DNA from: Sindora glabra
Taxonomy: Eukaryota > Streptophyta > Magnoliopsida > Fabales > Fabaceae
DNA: 64,000 nt
Assembly (NCBI GenBank): GCA_020226215.1
Contig: CM035234.1
Location: forward strand, 49,727,275 to 49,791,274
Direction: 5' to 3'
Shown: positions 1 through 13,247 of the stretch, one piece after another
How the letters are laid out: each line of letters opens with the position of its first letter
How positions within the stretch are numbered: the first letter of the stretch is position 1
Program-made: the position numbers and the translations under genes
Notes under the pieces: model-generated
What the model was told of the DNA's origin: nothing
The model's database searches: none
Seen by the model: only the letters and a program-made list of their open reading frames with translations

Positions 1-326
1 GTTGTCACTTTTTCTATCAGGGTGATATTTTGATGATCATTTTTTTAAAGATTCCTTAATTCTATCAAATAGCATAAATTTCACAACCACTTAAGCAAGT
101 AATGTTCCTTGGTTGCTTAATTGCATACTGGCCAAAGTACCTAATGATTTCTAGCTTAATGTGTCAACCACAACATATATGTTACCACAATGATATAGAA
201 TTAAGCAATCATAATTCTTAACAAGTTCCATTCACCTTTGCTAGCTCAAATTTAGATTTTTTTTGCTTAAAAATGCATTTTAGGCCTTTATGATTAGTAT
301 AAATCTCATAGGTTTCCTTATACAAA
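1..326 (-). pseudogene. RNase H fragment of chromovirus A (distal part)
   Basis: Read on the minus strand, this stretch gives recognisable Ty3/gypsy RNase H residues, among them a segment reading YEIYTNHKGLK at about 265-315 and YDCLILYHCGN at about 190-225, with frameshifts and stops between them. It ends exactly at the 5' LTR of chromovirus B. The same reading frame picks up again at 23131 on the other side of B, so this is the distal half of an RNase H domain cut in two by that insertion. Sequence left of about 100 would be the RNase H to integrase linker. The element continues beyond the window edge. It is non-functional. Confidence 0.75.
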
Positions 327-327
327 T
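323..327. repeat. Target-site duplication CAAAT, left copy
   Basis: The five bases CAAAT stand directly before the TG that opens the 5' LTR of chromovirus B. The identical five bases are at 23126-23130, directly after its 3' LTR. A 5-bp direct duplication is what a retroviral-type integrase leaves. The interrupted RNase H frame of element A resumes on the far side, which supports the boundary independently. Confidence 0.8.
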
Positions 328-898
328 TGTCATACCCTAAGAATTTAAAATTTAGTATTTATATAATTATTAATTTTGTATAGATTAAAGATGATTGATT
401 TGCCTAAATGATATGTCTTAAACTATGGGTAATTTAAATATGATGAATGTGCGGAGGAAAAGCTTAATGAAATATAAGAGATTACATGCACCAAAGTAAG
501 AAATAATTGTAAGGCAAATAATGTTAGAAAAGTAGGACAATAATCGACTATATAGCCAACTATCACCCTCCAAATTGTATTTTGGGTTAGTGTAGTTAAT
601 TATAGCATAATGAAATTAGCTAATGAGTTAAAAATTATAATTTACCCCTTTTTTCAAAAATGCCCTTAAGTTTATTTGTTCCTAAAATACCATAAACATA
701 TTTTACCCTCATTTCACTTCTCATCATCATCCTTAAAATGATGTAAGAAGCACTAAATTGAAGGATTGCATGATAAGTTATGATGTTTAGAAATGGTATT
801 AATTGCTTGGTGTAAGTTTTGTATGAATTAAATGAGATTTTATGGTTATTTAATGTGGAAGAACAATTTTCACATAGATAAATTAACAAAAATCTTGC

Positions 899-1075
899 TA
901 GTAGTTAATTATATAATTGACTCTTTAAGCCTAAATTTCTCTTTAAAATTTCATAATTAATTACATAGTTAATTATCAAGCCCAAGATTTTTCTCTAAAT
1001 AATAATAGTTAACTATAATTGTATAAAGTTGCCTTTAGAACCTTATACTTAACTATATAGTCAACTATGAGTGCT
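899..1075. repeat. Spaced palindromic TAGTTAACTA-type motifs in the LTR
   Basis: Imperfect palindromes of the type ATAGTTAACTATATAGTTAA recur about every 50 bp (near 900, 950, 1005 and 1048). They are separated by similar spacer words such as AAGTTGCCTTTAGAACCTTA. The same array appears in the other LTRs of this family, at about 17085-17310 and, in reverse, about 27860-28080. It looks like a minisatellite internal to the LTR. Its function is unknown. Confidence 0.65.
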
Positions 1076-1102
1076 AGAGCTTACCTTTAAGCACTTGACT
1101 AC

Positions 1103-4100
1103 CACTACTACAAAAATGTCATTGAATGTTAGATGTTTAACACATTCCACATTGGTTATTAATTAACATGTATATGTGAGTTGTTGTATGTCCAATATAT
1201 TCAACATTGGTTATTGAACCAATGTTTAATACCTATAATAACATCATTTTTTTACAACAAAATCAATGTTTTTTAATTCTAAGACATTATTGAATAATTG
1301 AAATACAATATTATTGTTTTATTTGATAACTTAAATTATTGTTTATATAAGATGTCAGTTAGTAAACCATTATTAAAAAATAATTTTTTTCATATCTTAA
1401 ATTTCAAATAAAACATTGGATTATTTTAAATAACTGATGTTTAACATGTCATAGGACAATGATTTTATAAAATAAACCCTATTACCTCTAAAATAATATC
1501 CAAATCTAATTATAGAATCTACTAGCTCATATTATTATACGAGCAGTAATATCAATATTCAAGCCATATCTATATGTTTTTATAGCTAAAAATAATATCA
1601 TAAAGACAATAAACATCCAATGACGATAATTTCATAAATTTATTTATGTTCAAATAGTAAAAGATATATAGTATATAGATGTTGCGAAAATTGAAAATAA
1701 TACCTCTAAATGTTAAGAAGGAATTTATATTATCTTTTAATAATATGGTCATTAATAGAAATTCTTGTGAATCCTACTATGGAAAAAAAAGGGCACCAGA
1801 ACTTTAGAATTGATGTTGTAGATGAAACATTAATATAATATGCTTCTATTGAAGAGAAATTTATTTCTTGACTTATGCCATTAAACTTTAGTGGTATTGT
1901 GTGTTGTTTGCATAGTGCTCCTATCATCCTAGTCCATTGTATTAAAATACCCACTGATTTACTTTTGTAAGTAACAAATCTACTGCTTTTTCTTTAAAAC
2001 CCACCACTCAAAACCCTAAATAATGAAATAAAAAACATAAAACCCAAACATATGAATAAAATGCACAACAAAAAGACATTCTTTACTAGATTTAGAGGAA
2101 AAAAAAGGCATTCACATGGACTCTAAAGTTAAGAAAAAATCACTAGCAAGAGCAAGTAAATGGTTGAACTAAGCTAAGGTGATCTTGTGTGTGAAGAAAT
2201 TATAATGGATTTTTTGCTTGCAAAAGAAAATTAATTAGTTGATCTATCTATTAGGCATTACAAATCTCATTCTTTAATAAATAATTTTGCTTTTCTTTAA
2301 AACCAAAACCCTAAATAATGAAATTAGAAATTTAAACTCCAAATATATATGAACATAATTTTACATTTAAGGAAACAAAATTGACATGTTTAATTATTAC
2401 ACGTTGATTATAAACTAATATCATATAATATTGACTTCTTATTTGCCTAATGATAGCTTTCTAATGGCTAGACAATTTTACATTTCTAAATCTATTATAC
2501 TATATAATCAATCTAAAATTCTGCTTTATCAATTTATTGCTTTAATTGCCTAGATATAATTTTACTTTTCTATGTTAGTCATTTGTATAAAATTGACATC
2601 ATACAATATCTATGTCGGTTATTAATAAATAACTAATGTGGTTTATCAATTTTCTTTAAAAAAAAAAGGTGTATTGCTATAATTGCCTTAAAGATAAAAA
2701 ACTAAAATTGTTATATAAGTAGTAAGGTAAACACACTTAATGATGCAAAAAAGTACCATATTTTAAACAACATTAAATCATACAATAATACATATAAATA
2801 ACTTTCATAATGCATACAAAATAATATATACATTTATAAGTAATTGTACTAAGCCTTACAAGCATAAAAAATATATACATATATATTTTCATTTATAATT
2901 GAACTAAATAAGTTATACATTTGGCAATGCCCTTTCATGCCAGTACTTGTCTCTCTCTTAATACATATGCAACTTACTCTTCTGACAAGGCTGTTAAAAC
3001 TTTTGCACTATAAGGTTCTTTCTTTAATTAGAAGAACTACATGTTTACATATAAAACTCAATAAGAAGATAAGACTAAATGTTTTCCATAAGTGGTTACC
3101 CAATCAAAATTAAAATGAATTACAGTATCAAGCTTTTCATTACTCCTCATGTGCATGACCATGTGTTGGATATATTTCATTATGAAACACCCACACCTGA
3201 TATTGCTTGTTTGTATAGGGCATTACAAGAAACTAACTGAAAATAATGTTAATTTCATGTAATAATGATCAACTACTATATGAGGCACCTAAATATGCAC
3301 AAGAATGTTACCTTTACTTGCACTCATTCGACATTAACTATCTTACTATACCTTTTTATCTGTAATATATCTTTATTACCTTTATGAGCATGTCCTCCCT
3401 ACTATTGCATGCTTTATGCCCTAATGAGTCAAGCTTGTAGATCATCTTTTCCTTCAAATAGATAACATATAACATCCAATGGTGCTTACAATATTATCAA
3501 TATCAAAGTAAGACAACAAAAGAAAAATATAACTAAAGCTTAATTAAAGTCCATCTTTTCACCCATATACCATTCTAGTATGGTACCATGTAGCATTATT
3601 GCTTCTTGTTCATTGTCATAATCTTACTCTTGTACTTATACCATAACTTCATCATTATCTCCACTTTTTAGGTCTTGTTTAAATCTAGGAAACCAAAGTT
3701 CCTCTCTTTGATGACACAATGCAAGTACTTATAATTTGCAGAATGCATAAGCATTACAATTTACAATGTTTAATATATGCATAAAACTAGGGAATATTTA
3801 TGGAGTAAAGATGAATACACCTAATCCAAGTTATCATAATGGAATTGTCTAACCTTTCTTTATTCAAAAGATGCAAGATGAGATCCTTGAACAAAAGAAT
3901 AGAATCTTTGTGTCCCATGACATCTAAACTTAAAGACAACGAAATAATATCAAAATTTTGACATCTTTTAAGCAATGAATTAAAGCTTCTCTCAAGGTAT
4001 GCCCATTTATATTTTTTTTATTAAGGTTAAGGTCTCAAAGTTTTTAGTTCTTAATACTTTTCATCCTCATCTTTATCCACTACCCGTTGTTATTTTATTT

Positions 4101-7100
4101 ACACAAAAGTACCTAATATGGATGGTAAAATAATATGGAAATCAAACATACTAGGTAATATTTTATATGACCATAAACAATGAACTTAAAACGAGAAAAA
4201 ATCTCACCTTTATGGAAAATGAAATTAAGGCATTTTGCCAAGTTAGGTAGGTGCCAACCATTTAGGCCACTACAATCACTTTTTTTTTATTAGTAATGGC
4301 ACCATAGTCATAGGGTCCTTGACAATATCTACTATGACTTTAAGTTAGTCCTCTGGTAATGCAATGGTATGGAGCACATGGTTAGGGAAAACCATGCCTT
4401 TCACCACCTACCAACATCCTATAATCAAAAGTACACATCTACATCTAATCTATAATGACTAATAAACTAGTCGATTAACATCAATGTAATCCTACAACAT
4501 AATTGGAAAGTACTTAGCAACAAGTAGTAAAGTGTCAAGAATTTACTTATGGTAATTAGATAAAAAGATTAAGGACAACAAGGCAACAATTACCCTACAA
4601 TAGCATAGCAATTGCCATCCACACCTCCTTCTCCTCCCTTAAGATAGTTGATAACTTGCCAATCCTTTAAAGGAAAGCCAACACATGTTGCAAAATTAAG
4701 TCCTATAATTCCTCCTTTAGCTTTACCCTTCTCTTTTAGATATTCCTTTATTGCAAGGATGTTTTAAAGTTCCTTCAAAGTATTTCTTAATGCTAGTTAT
4801 TCCTCTAATGCCTCTTACACACAAGATGCTCTTCATTTCCTAAAGCAATAGTTAGTATGTTTATCCTAGCATAGTGTAATTAAACATGGTTAGTTATGTG
4901 CTAGTAAATAAATAACACTTCATATTTGATAAATAAAACAACAACATCACTTATATTCATTGGGAAACTTGTCAAGTCTCCACTATTATGAATTTGCACT
5001 CATTATTGACTCTAGCTCTCACCTATGACTTATGTTATCCTACAAGAGCAATAGAAGCAAATACTTGATCGCCAAATTTAGTTATAACCTTTTTAACAAC
5101 TTGAGTCATTTCATTAAGGATGTTCTCCTTGAGCTTCTCATACCATCTTTAAGATAACATACGTTTATACACATTTTTGGATTAGTTTACCTTATTTTAT
5201 GCATTTACAACCTATTGACAAAAAAATGAGTGATGAGAAAACATTATTCAAAGCTAATAGTGGAAGAAAGACAACAAGTACTAAGATGTCTTGGATTACT
5301 TGGAACTTTACAGAATAATGTATCTCCATGGATGTCTCCCACATTTACTAGTTGATCTAGTGATATTTTTTAAGGCAAGGCCTTGCTTTTGTCCCTACAA
5401 GATTAATGTTCTATTTCCTTAACACATGCTTAAAATGCCTCCACATTCTAACTACTAATTTTATAATCTTGATGAATACTAAAGGTAACATATAAGGTAA
5501 CTCATATATAAATGATAAATATGATTAGTAGAGTAATCCAATACGTCTAGTTATGTAAATGTAAAAATTAAAATAGAGATGAATATTAAGGTTCTTTACT
5601 AATATATCATCCTACATGACATCCTTGATATCTTGTTGTACTTGGTGTCATTCTTTAATAGTAATAAGTATCTTAGTGGGTACCAAGGAACTAATGTAGC
5701 TAGTGAAATCATTTCCACCAAGCCCTCATGCAATTCCCTTATCATTGAATTCTACTCATAGCTTTTCCCCTTTAGCATGCCTGAAGATCATATCCTTTTT
5801 AATTATAAGGCATTTAATGCCCACCATTTTTTACCATTTTTATGAAAAACTATTAAGTCTACGTCATTTTTATTTAAAGATTTTTTACAAAGCCAACATG
5901 TATTTAACTTATGTATCAAGTAACATCTAATAAACAATCGAGCACATATATATGATAAGTTAAATAATAAGAAATGATTGCATATCATTTTATCATATTC
6001 AATTTAACCTTATAATAATATTTTACCTATAATAAATTGAAATTTAAAAAATGGCATCCAAGAAATAAGGTCACATTAATATAGAAAGTTACTCCAAAAA
6101 TGTAACATCTAAGTAAAAAATGATATTTTTCAAAATATGAGGATAAAACATGAAATGTATTCAAGTATATTAACTCTCCATGTTAAATAATGCTTATAAA
6201 ACATATAACTAATGATTGAAGAGTGACTTTAAGGGATAAAAATAAAATCTTTCCAACAATAAATGATAGTGCTATGTATCTAAACCCAAAGACCATAATC
6301 AAAAGATAAAATACTCACAAAACATAAAAAGAACTAGGAAAAATACTCAAATAGATAATAATGGATGGCTAAAGGTTAACACCATATAATCATTGAACAA
6401 ATACCAAAGAAAATTATATGAAAAGCAAATTGACATACAATACAAGTCTCTCTGCAACTTCAACTATAATTCTAAGAAATAAAAATGACATATATGCTAA
6501 TAATAACACTTTATACATCAATTATTAATAAAAAATTGACAATTATAACTTTTCATGTCAATTGCCACTAAAATTAACATCTAATATTTTGCACAAAATT
6601 ATAAAAAAAATAACCTTTAAGGAAAACTTTCAATATCAGCTAATGGTTGAAGGTTGATGCTATATAATTACTAAACAAATGCGAAAGAAAATTATATAGA
6701 GAGCAAGTCAACATATAATACAAGTCTTTCCACAACTTTATCTATAATTCTAAGAGATAGAAATGACATTTATGCTCATTATAGTACTTTATACATTAAT
6801 TATTAATAAACAACCAATATTTATAATTTTTCATGTCAGTTGTCACTAAAATTGATATCTAATATTTTATTCAAAATTATAAAAATGCCTCTTGAGGCAA
6901 ACTTTCAATATTAGTTGTATATAGAAACTAATGTCTAATGTTTCACTACTTTTCAAATCTAATGATTCATCTCAATTTTCTATACCAGTCATTTAAACAA
7001 CTGTTATGGAAAGTTTTTTTCTAAAAATATTTACAAACCCTTCACTTTGTAGTAAATAATTTCACTTTATAATGTTGGCTTCTTATTTAAATTAGCATAA

Positions 7101-7189
7101 TAAGTTATACCTATTTTAAAAAATGTCATTATACCATTATATATGTAAATTTTTATGTTAACTAACATTAATGGGGTTTTATAATAATG
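1103..7189. mobile_element. CACTA (En/Spm-like) DNA transposon in LTR of chromovirus B
   Basis: The left end reads CACTACTACAAAAATG, the classic plant CACTA terminus. The right end, read in reverse, is CATTATTATAAAA, the same terminus with C-to-T changes. The flanks are TAC and TAT, a 3-bp target duplication with one change. The other LTR of B at about 17295 reads GATTATGGCC with no insert, which supplies the empty site. Subterminal regions hold repeated words of the form AACATTGGTTATT and its relatives. Length is 6087 bp. I could not recover a convincing transposase; a short minus-strand stretch near 5040-5160 reads like a helical tail of a CACTA protein, but weakly. Probably non-autonomous or decayed. 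Confidence 0.8.
6364..6920. repeat. Two ~280-bp direct repeats near the CACTA right end
   Basis: The stretch 6364-6640 and the stretch 6641-6920 align over nearly their whole length: both contain ATACAAGTCT, then CTATAATTCTAAGA, then ACTTTATACAT and AATTATTAATAAA in the same order. They diverge by perhaps a fifth of positions. They lie in the subterminal region, where CACTA elements usually carry transposase-binding repeats. Confidence 0.7.
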
Positions 7190-8389
7190 TATGGCTATAT
7201 CTTATTATAAACTCATACTATTTATAAAAATGCAGGGGATTTAGGCTATTATGGGCATGCAATACATGAATGAATAACCTCTAACATATACAATGATGAG
7301 AAATATAAGTGGCAAACTAATTATTTTTCTTCTTAAAATTTAAGAAAGCATATACATGATATTATTAACTTATGCATCCAAATAAGATTGCTTTTTAACA
7401 TTGAATGATTAAGATAGGCCATGTATGGCCCGATAATGATTGATTCTTATAATCTTGTTATGAATATAATGAGTGAGCTTATGTTTTTTAAGAATGTTAA
7501 ATGACTTATCTCCTAAATTATGCCATATTGGTAATAAAATTATGAGATATGATAGGCATTAAAATTTATGTAATTAATTATGGAGGATAAGGTTAACTCA
7601 AAAGACATATGGTTGGAAATTATGTAGGATAAGGTTAACTAAGAGGCATAAGAAAGAAAGTTATTTGATTTATGTATCTTTTACTACTATTATTGACATA
7701 TGTTGAAAATTTCTCTTATTATGAATTGATAGGTGAAACCTTTATGGTTAATTGGCTATACAAAAACCATAAAGTTGATAAATGACTAAGCTTGAAATAA
7801 TTAAAGGTCTACATGACATGAAGGCTTAAAATAGCTATCATTGTCCATTATATTCTTATTTACCCATTCTAGATTAATTCATATAGATTGATAGGCAGGA
7901 TATGTGTTACTAAGTCCCATACTTACAACTTTATGGATTTAACTTTTCATATACACAATAATACCTTCCTCTTCCACCACCACAATAAGTAAGATACCCT
8001 CCTATAAGGGCTTTGATATTCATACTTTTAGCAAATTTTTAGTAAATATAGAATGAGTACACTTGTACTTGTGAGATAATATATTTAATTGGTATATTAG
8101 GCTAAATTGCTTTTGTGACTAAGACATGGATATTAGTCTATGATTTGCATAGTTAGGAAAACTTATGCTTAAATTTTAAAGTCCATAAGTTAACCTAATT
8201 ATTTTTTGACAAGTTATTTATTAAGTAATGGAACTCTTGAAAATGAATACATGATAGATATTTCTTAATAAATGACTGCAAGATTTGAATAGATATTTTA
8301 TATGTTTACTAATGTATATGAGATAAGCTAGTAAGATTATTGGAAAAATAATCCTTTACCAATCATAGCCAAGTTAGGTCATGTTAAAG

Positions 8390-8411
8390 TTAGCATCAGA
8401 ATATGGTTTAA
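8390..8411 (+). other. Primer-binding-site relic of chromovirus B
   Basis: TTAGCATCAGAATATGGTTT lies directly after the 5' LTR. It resembles the initiator-Met tRNA primer site common in plant retrotransposons, followed by the usual TATGGTTT. The reverse-oriented element A has the same site at 26611-26635 with slightly different decay. Confidence 0.65.
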
Positions 8412-8924
8412 GATTACCTATAAGGTAATAGCCCTTGTATAAGTTAAGCTATTTAATTTCACTTGCTACCATGGGTGTTGACTTGAACTATATCAATGGT
8501 ATATGTGCATTTAAGATCATATATCACTAATATTATTTTGATTAACCCTGTATTATCCATGATTAGAAGTGGTGAATAATACTTAGTAAACCTTTATGTC
8601 TATAGTTATGTCTAATGATTTTATGAATTAGGAATGACTTCATCTAATAACTAATAACATGAGGCTCCTAGACTTAAAGAATTCTTAATCAAGTCTTAAA
8701 ATCAAAGGGTAGCCAAAATAAGATGACAATGATTAAGTCATTCCTTCATGCATTGTCAACCTCTTGTAAACTACAAATCTTCTACAACAAGTTATACCTT
8801 AACTTACATAACAACTTAATGCCCATAGAGATTGCAAACAACATGATCAGGATAACCACGATAAGCAAAGAGAATAAAAAAAAGAAAAAAAGTGGACTCC
8901 ATTAAGGGTGGCCTAAGAAACTAG

Positions 8925-10207
8925 TGATATGCAAGATTTTATCTATATTATTTCATCCTATTTTATGCCTTTTAGTATGTCACATATGCTTAATTTTATA
9001 GAACTAGCCTTGTTATGCAATTATGGGTTAATTTTATAATATTTTGAAATTATTGGGTTAATACTAAATTTGTATAATATTTTAGGTTTTTTTACTATAT
9101 TTTGAGTTTTAGATATTGGATTTGTATTATCTTTATATCATTGGAAAACTTTAGAATTTTCATGTTTTAGTCAAAATCTAATTCAAACATCTAAAAGGTC
9201 AAATTTAATCAGGAAGCTAATGTTTTATTTTTGTCCAAGCTGAATCAATTTCAAATTTTAGGACACTTTGAAGCTCTAGAGGTCCAATCAAGGTTAAATA
9301 AGTGTTTAAAATTTCCTAAGACCAAAACCAATAACTTTTACATAACTCTAAACAATAAGTTTTCTTTCTCTAAGTTTCTTCTATATCAACCATAAAAGGT
9401 TAAATTTCTAATTGATTCAAGGAATTTAAGACTTGTCTCTATTGGGGTTATCAGATTCTAAGTTGTAATATTAATTTTTTTAATTAATTTTCTTCTTTCC
9501 CTTATTCTTTATTTTAACTACTTGAAATTGCATGAGTTGAATGTTGATTTGGTATAATTTGTGTTCAACCTTGTGATATTTATATGTTTTTATGTTGAAT
9601 TATGATTAGTTAATTACTATTTTCCATTTGGGAGCAAAAGGTTGAATGATTAAATCAAAGGTTTCTAGTTTAATCCTTGAATTAAGCTAAATAAATTAAT
9701 TTCAATCTATCTTTACAAATTATAATGTTGCTTAATTCTGCTAATCTTAATTGGTCAAATTTTAAATGGTTATCTAGCGTAAAATTCATGAATTATTACA
9801 GAGGTCTCAAATGATTCTAAGTTGAAAAAATAATTGAAATTGTCAAATATATTTGAGCCATGATTAATCCATACAAGGTTCTCAACTATTTTTCTATATT
9901 GATTTTTTACTTTTCTTTGTTATTTTTGTATTCTATTTTGTTAATGTATTTTGTTTAAATTTTGAATCAAAATCCCTTTATTTAGTTTTATTTGCATTAA
10001 GTTAGTTTTGTTTTGTATTCTACATGCCATACTACATATTTTCATTCTATTAAATTTTACATTCTATTTGTAATCATAATTAGTAAATTATTGTGAAAGG
10101 ATATCTCAAATGAATCACTATGGATTTGACGTGGTTGTTCCCTTATATTATAAAATTTTTATTGACCAATAATATCTAATTTTGAATATGTTGTGATGCA
10201 TGTGTTA
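8925..10207 (+). mobile_element. R1 solo LTR, copy 1 (plus orientation)
   Basis: This 1.28-kb block opens with TGATATGCAAGATTTTATC and matches the reverse complement of the blocks at 13248-14887, 17756-19239 and 48497-50103, including TTAGTATGTCACATATGCTT near the start and TGTGATGCATGTG near the end. The flanks are ACTAG on the left and GCTAG on the right, a 5-bp target duplication with one transition. No internal retrotransposon genes accompany it. The simplest reading is a solo LTR left by recombination between the two LTRs of a full element. Confidence 0.7.
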
Positions 10208-10309
10208 GCTAGCTTTATATTATTCATAAATTCATGAAACTAAAGCCCTCTCACTCTTTAGGGATTGATTCTTGGGATAATTATCACCAAGCTCAAATTA
10301 AGTGTTACG

Positions 10310-11230
10310 GAAGGATGCTTGAGTGTTTTAAGCCATTGCTAGTTAAGCTTGTAGGACTTAACTAGATAATTTAGCTTACTATTGGTTTTCAAATAGTACT
10401 AAACAATAAGACCTTAAGGTAACAACCTTAACTTAGGTGGCTTTCTAAGAAAATTCCCTTGACTATTTCTTACCTTTAAGTGTAAGACAAGTTAAAGTTA
10501 GGAATTTGAAAATTTGAAACAAGGGAACCTCACAATAAATGAGTATAGTGCCTAATTTAGGCATTTAGTCCCTACTAAGAAGGTTAAAGTAGAGAAACTT
10601 CAGCATTACTACATTAACTGCATCATTGTTGGTGAAGTTACTGCTTACTAATAAATTATAAATTAAGCTCTTCAACATAAGTTGAAGCCTAAGAAAAAAG
10701 ATAAGTATAAGGCTCAAATAAGGAACAAGAATAAGAATATTTCAAAAGACGTAATTACCTAAACATTAAAAGGAATGCCTCGTTGAAACTCTTATATAAG
10801 TGAGGGGAAAAGTTGATCATAGGACTAGTTAGTTTAAGAAATCTTTCTAATTCCTTATCCACAGGGAAGAACATAACAAGGCAATGAGAGTAAGAGCCGA
10901 TTTGGGTTTTGAAGGTAAAACTTCACAAGGCTGAGGCTCTTTTAGTTAAGTATCACCTTAATTTATGCAATGCAATTAGAAACACCTTGGACCATGTGAT
11001 AAGAACAATCCTTTAGTATGGTTTCAATGTGGTCAAGTAAATCACAAGATAAGTGAATGCCCTAAACATTAATCTAGTCATGGTGTCAATTATTCCATCC
11101 CTTAATAGAGTGCATTTATAACTTATGTTAATGCTTCGAGAGGAAATCAAGCAACTGCTGGTAAGGAAATGAAGGAAGTAATTGTGGGAGAAATGCTAGT
11201 GGAAAATTAAGCTCAAATGTATCATTTGAC
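10310..11230 (+). pseudogene. gag relic of chromovirus B
   Basis: No long open frame remains. The best landmark is a CCHC-type zinc knuckle at about 11019-11063, reading WFQCGQVNHKISECP: the first cysteine is now W, and the second cysteine, histidine and last cysteine are kept. A basic stretch of lysines upstream (about 10680-10750) fits a gag C-terminus. The protease relic follows directly. The N-terminal gag is not recognisable. Confidence 0.6.
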
Positions 11231-11258
11231 GTGCTAAGAAGCTCAAGCATCTAACGTA

Positions 11259-13130
11259 ATGGTGATAAATACTCTTAATATAAATGGAATTTCTAATAAA
11301 GAATTATTTGATCAAGGTGTTACCTACTCCTTTATTTCAAAAAAATTTACCTTTTTGTTGAAAAGTCCTTGTGATGTCCTAAAATCACCCCTAATAGTCT
11401 TAACTCGCATAAATAAAACTATTAAGGCTACTTATGTAATTAGAAAATGTCCAATAATGGTTGTTATGAGTGTTATGCCAATAAATTTAGTGCTATTGGA
11501 AATGATAGATCATGATATATTCCTAAGAATAGATTGATTATCTAGATATGATGCTTTTATGAATTGCTTTGACAAAATTGTGCCATTCCTATGGAAAGAT
11601 CTTCTTTACTAGTGTTTTAAGGAGAAAGAATAACCAAAACCTAAGCTTGATCTTTGGTATGAAAGCTTAAAGGCTCTAACCATGGTTGGGACTTAAATGA
11701 CCAACCATAAACATGAATAAAGTTCCAATAGTGTGAGAATTCCTAGATGTGTTTCTAAAAGTGTTACTCGAATTGCCACCAAAATGAGAAAAATGAATCC
11801 AACGTTAATTTGGCACCAGGTATAGAATCAATATACATCATTCCTTATAGATGGTGCCAGTTGAATTGAAAGAGTTAAAAATACAATGACAAAAATTATT
11901 AGGCAAAGGCTTCATTAAACCTACTCTTCTCCTTGGGGAGCTTTGGTGTTATTTGTTAAGAAGAAAGATGGGTTTTTAAATCTATGCATAGATTACTACT
12001 AACTAGACAAAGTGATAATAAAAAACAAATAACCTTTGCTCGTATTGATGAATTATTTGATTAGCTACAAAGTTGTAAGTATTTCTCCATCATAGACTTG
12101 CAGTCAAGATAACACTAATTGAGAATTCATGGATGGATGTACCAAAGATAACTTTTAGAACATGATATAGACATTATGAATTTCTAATTAGGTCTTTTAG
12201 CTTAACCAAAACATGAATACCATTCATGGATCTTATAAATAGGATGTTTAATCCCTTCCTAGATAAACTTATTATTGTGTTCATAGATGATATATTTGTG
12301 TATTCTAAAAGCAAAGAAGAGCATGCTCAACATCTTTAGATCATGATGTAAACCTTACACAAGCATTAGCTATATGCTAAATTTTCTAAATGTGAATTTT
12401 GGATGACAAGCATGAAATTCTTGGAGCATGTGGTATCATAAGAAGGAGTCAAAGTAGATCTATAAAAGATTGAAGCCATGGAAAGTGGGCTAAGGCCCAC
12501 TTCTATCACCAAAGTTCAAAGCTTCTTAGGATTATTAGGGTATTACAAGCACTTTGTCCAAGATTTCTCCAAGCTGGTTGTGCCATTGACTAAACTAACT
12601 AGGAAAGGAGTTAAATTTGATTAGAATGATGATTGTGAAAGTAGCTTCTAAAAATTAAAGTTATACCTAACTTTTATCCATGTTAAGAACTAAATGATAT
12701 ATATTGTATTGTAATGCCTTTAAGATTGATTTAAGATATCTACTAAAGGTGATTGCTTATACCTATCTTCAATTGAAGAAGCATGAAGTTAATTATCCAA
12801 CTAATGATTTAAAAATGCCTACAGTAGTGTTTACACTGAAAATTTAGAGATATTACTTGTATAAAGAAACTTGTGAGGTGTATATTGACCATCAAAGTTT
12901 GAAATACATTTTTTTAGCAAAAAAAATTTAAATATGAGGCAATGATAATGGATGGAATTAGTCAAACACTATGATTGTCCAATCTTTTATCTTCTGAAAA
13001 AAGTGAATGTTATGGCTAATACTTTGAGTGAGAAATTTTTTAGTGCTCCAGCCAGAATGCAAAAAAGTGATTTAAAGCAATGCTCGCTCAAGTGGCAGTG
13101 AAATCTTTGTTAATAGAAAGAATTAAAAAG
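11259..13130 (+). pseudogene. Protease, reverse transcriptase and RNase H relic of chromovirus B
   Basis: An open stretch at 11259-11537 is a retropepsin-type domain with the catalytic motif altered to FDQG and the later FLRID. Reverse transcriptase follows at about 11810-12470, with a stretch reading FVKKKDG and the active-site box as FIDDIFVYSK (about 12278-12312). RNase H is seen at about 12540-13120, including IDHQSLKYIF. Frames shift several times and stops interrupt each domain, so no enzyme can be made. The order protease, RT, RNase H, integrase is that of Ty3/gypsy. Confidence 0.85.
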
Positions 13131-13247
13131 TTTTAAAAAATTGTTTCTAATATATTCCTTTAAGAGATGAAGTAGCAGTGGACCAAAATAAAGGCCTTAC
13201 TATTAATAAGAATGGAGTAATTTACTATCAAAGGTGGCTTTGGGTTC

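Larger units (their letters stand above)
328..8389 (+). repeat. 5' LTR of chromovirus B, split by a CACTA element
   Basis: The LTR opens with TGTCATACCCTAAG and aligns with 16167 onward (TGACACCCCTAAG) along its length. After subtracting the CACTA element at 1103-7189 it is about 2.0 kb. It lacks roughly 340 bp, around position 738, that the 3' LTR still has (about 16556-16900). It ends just before a tRNA-primer-like site at 8390. The two LTRs differ by many transitions and indels, so the insertion is old. Confidence 0.8.

Noticed and set aside
5040..5160. Minus-strand CACTA protein fragment
   Set aside because: A short helical stretch with stops; not enough to call a transposase domain.
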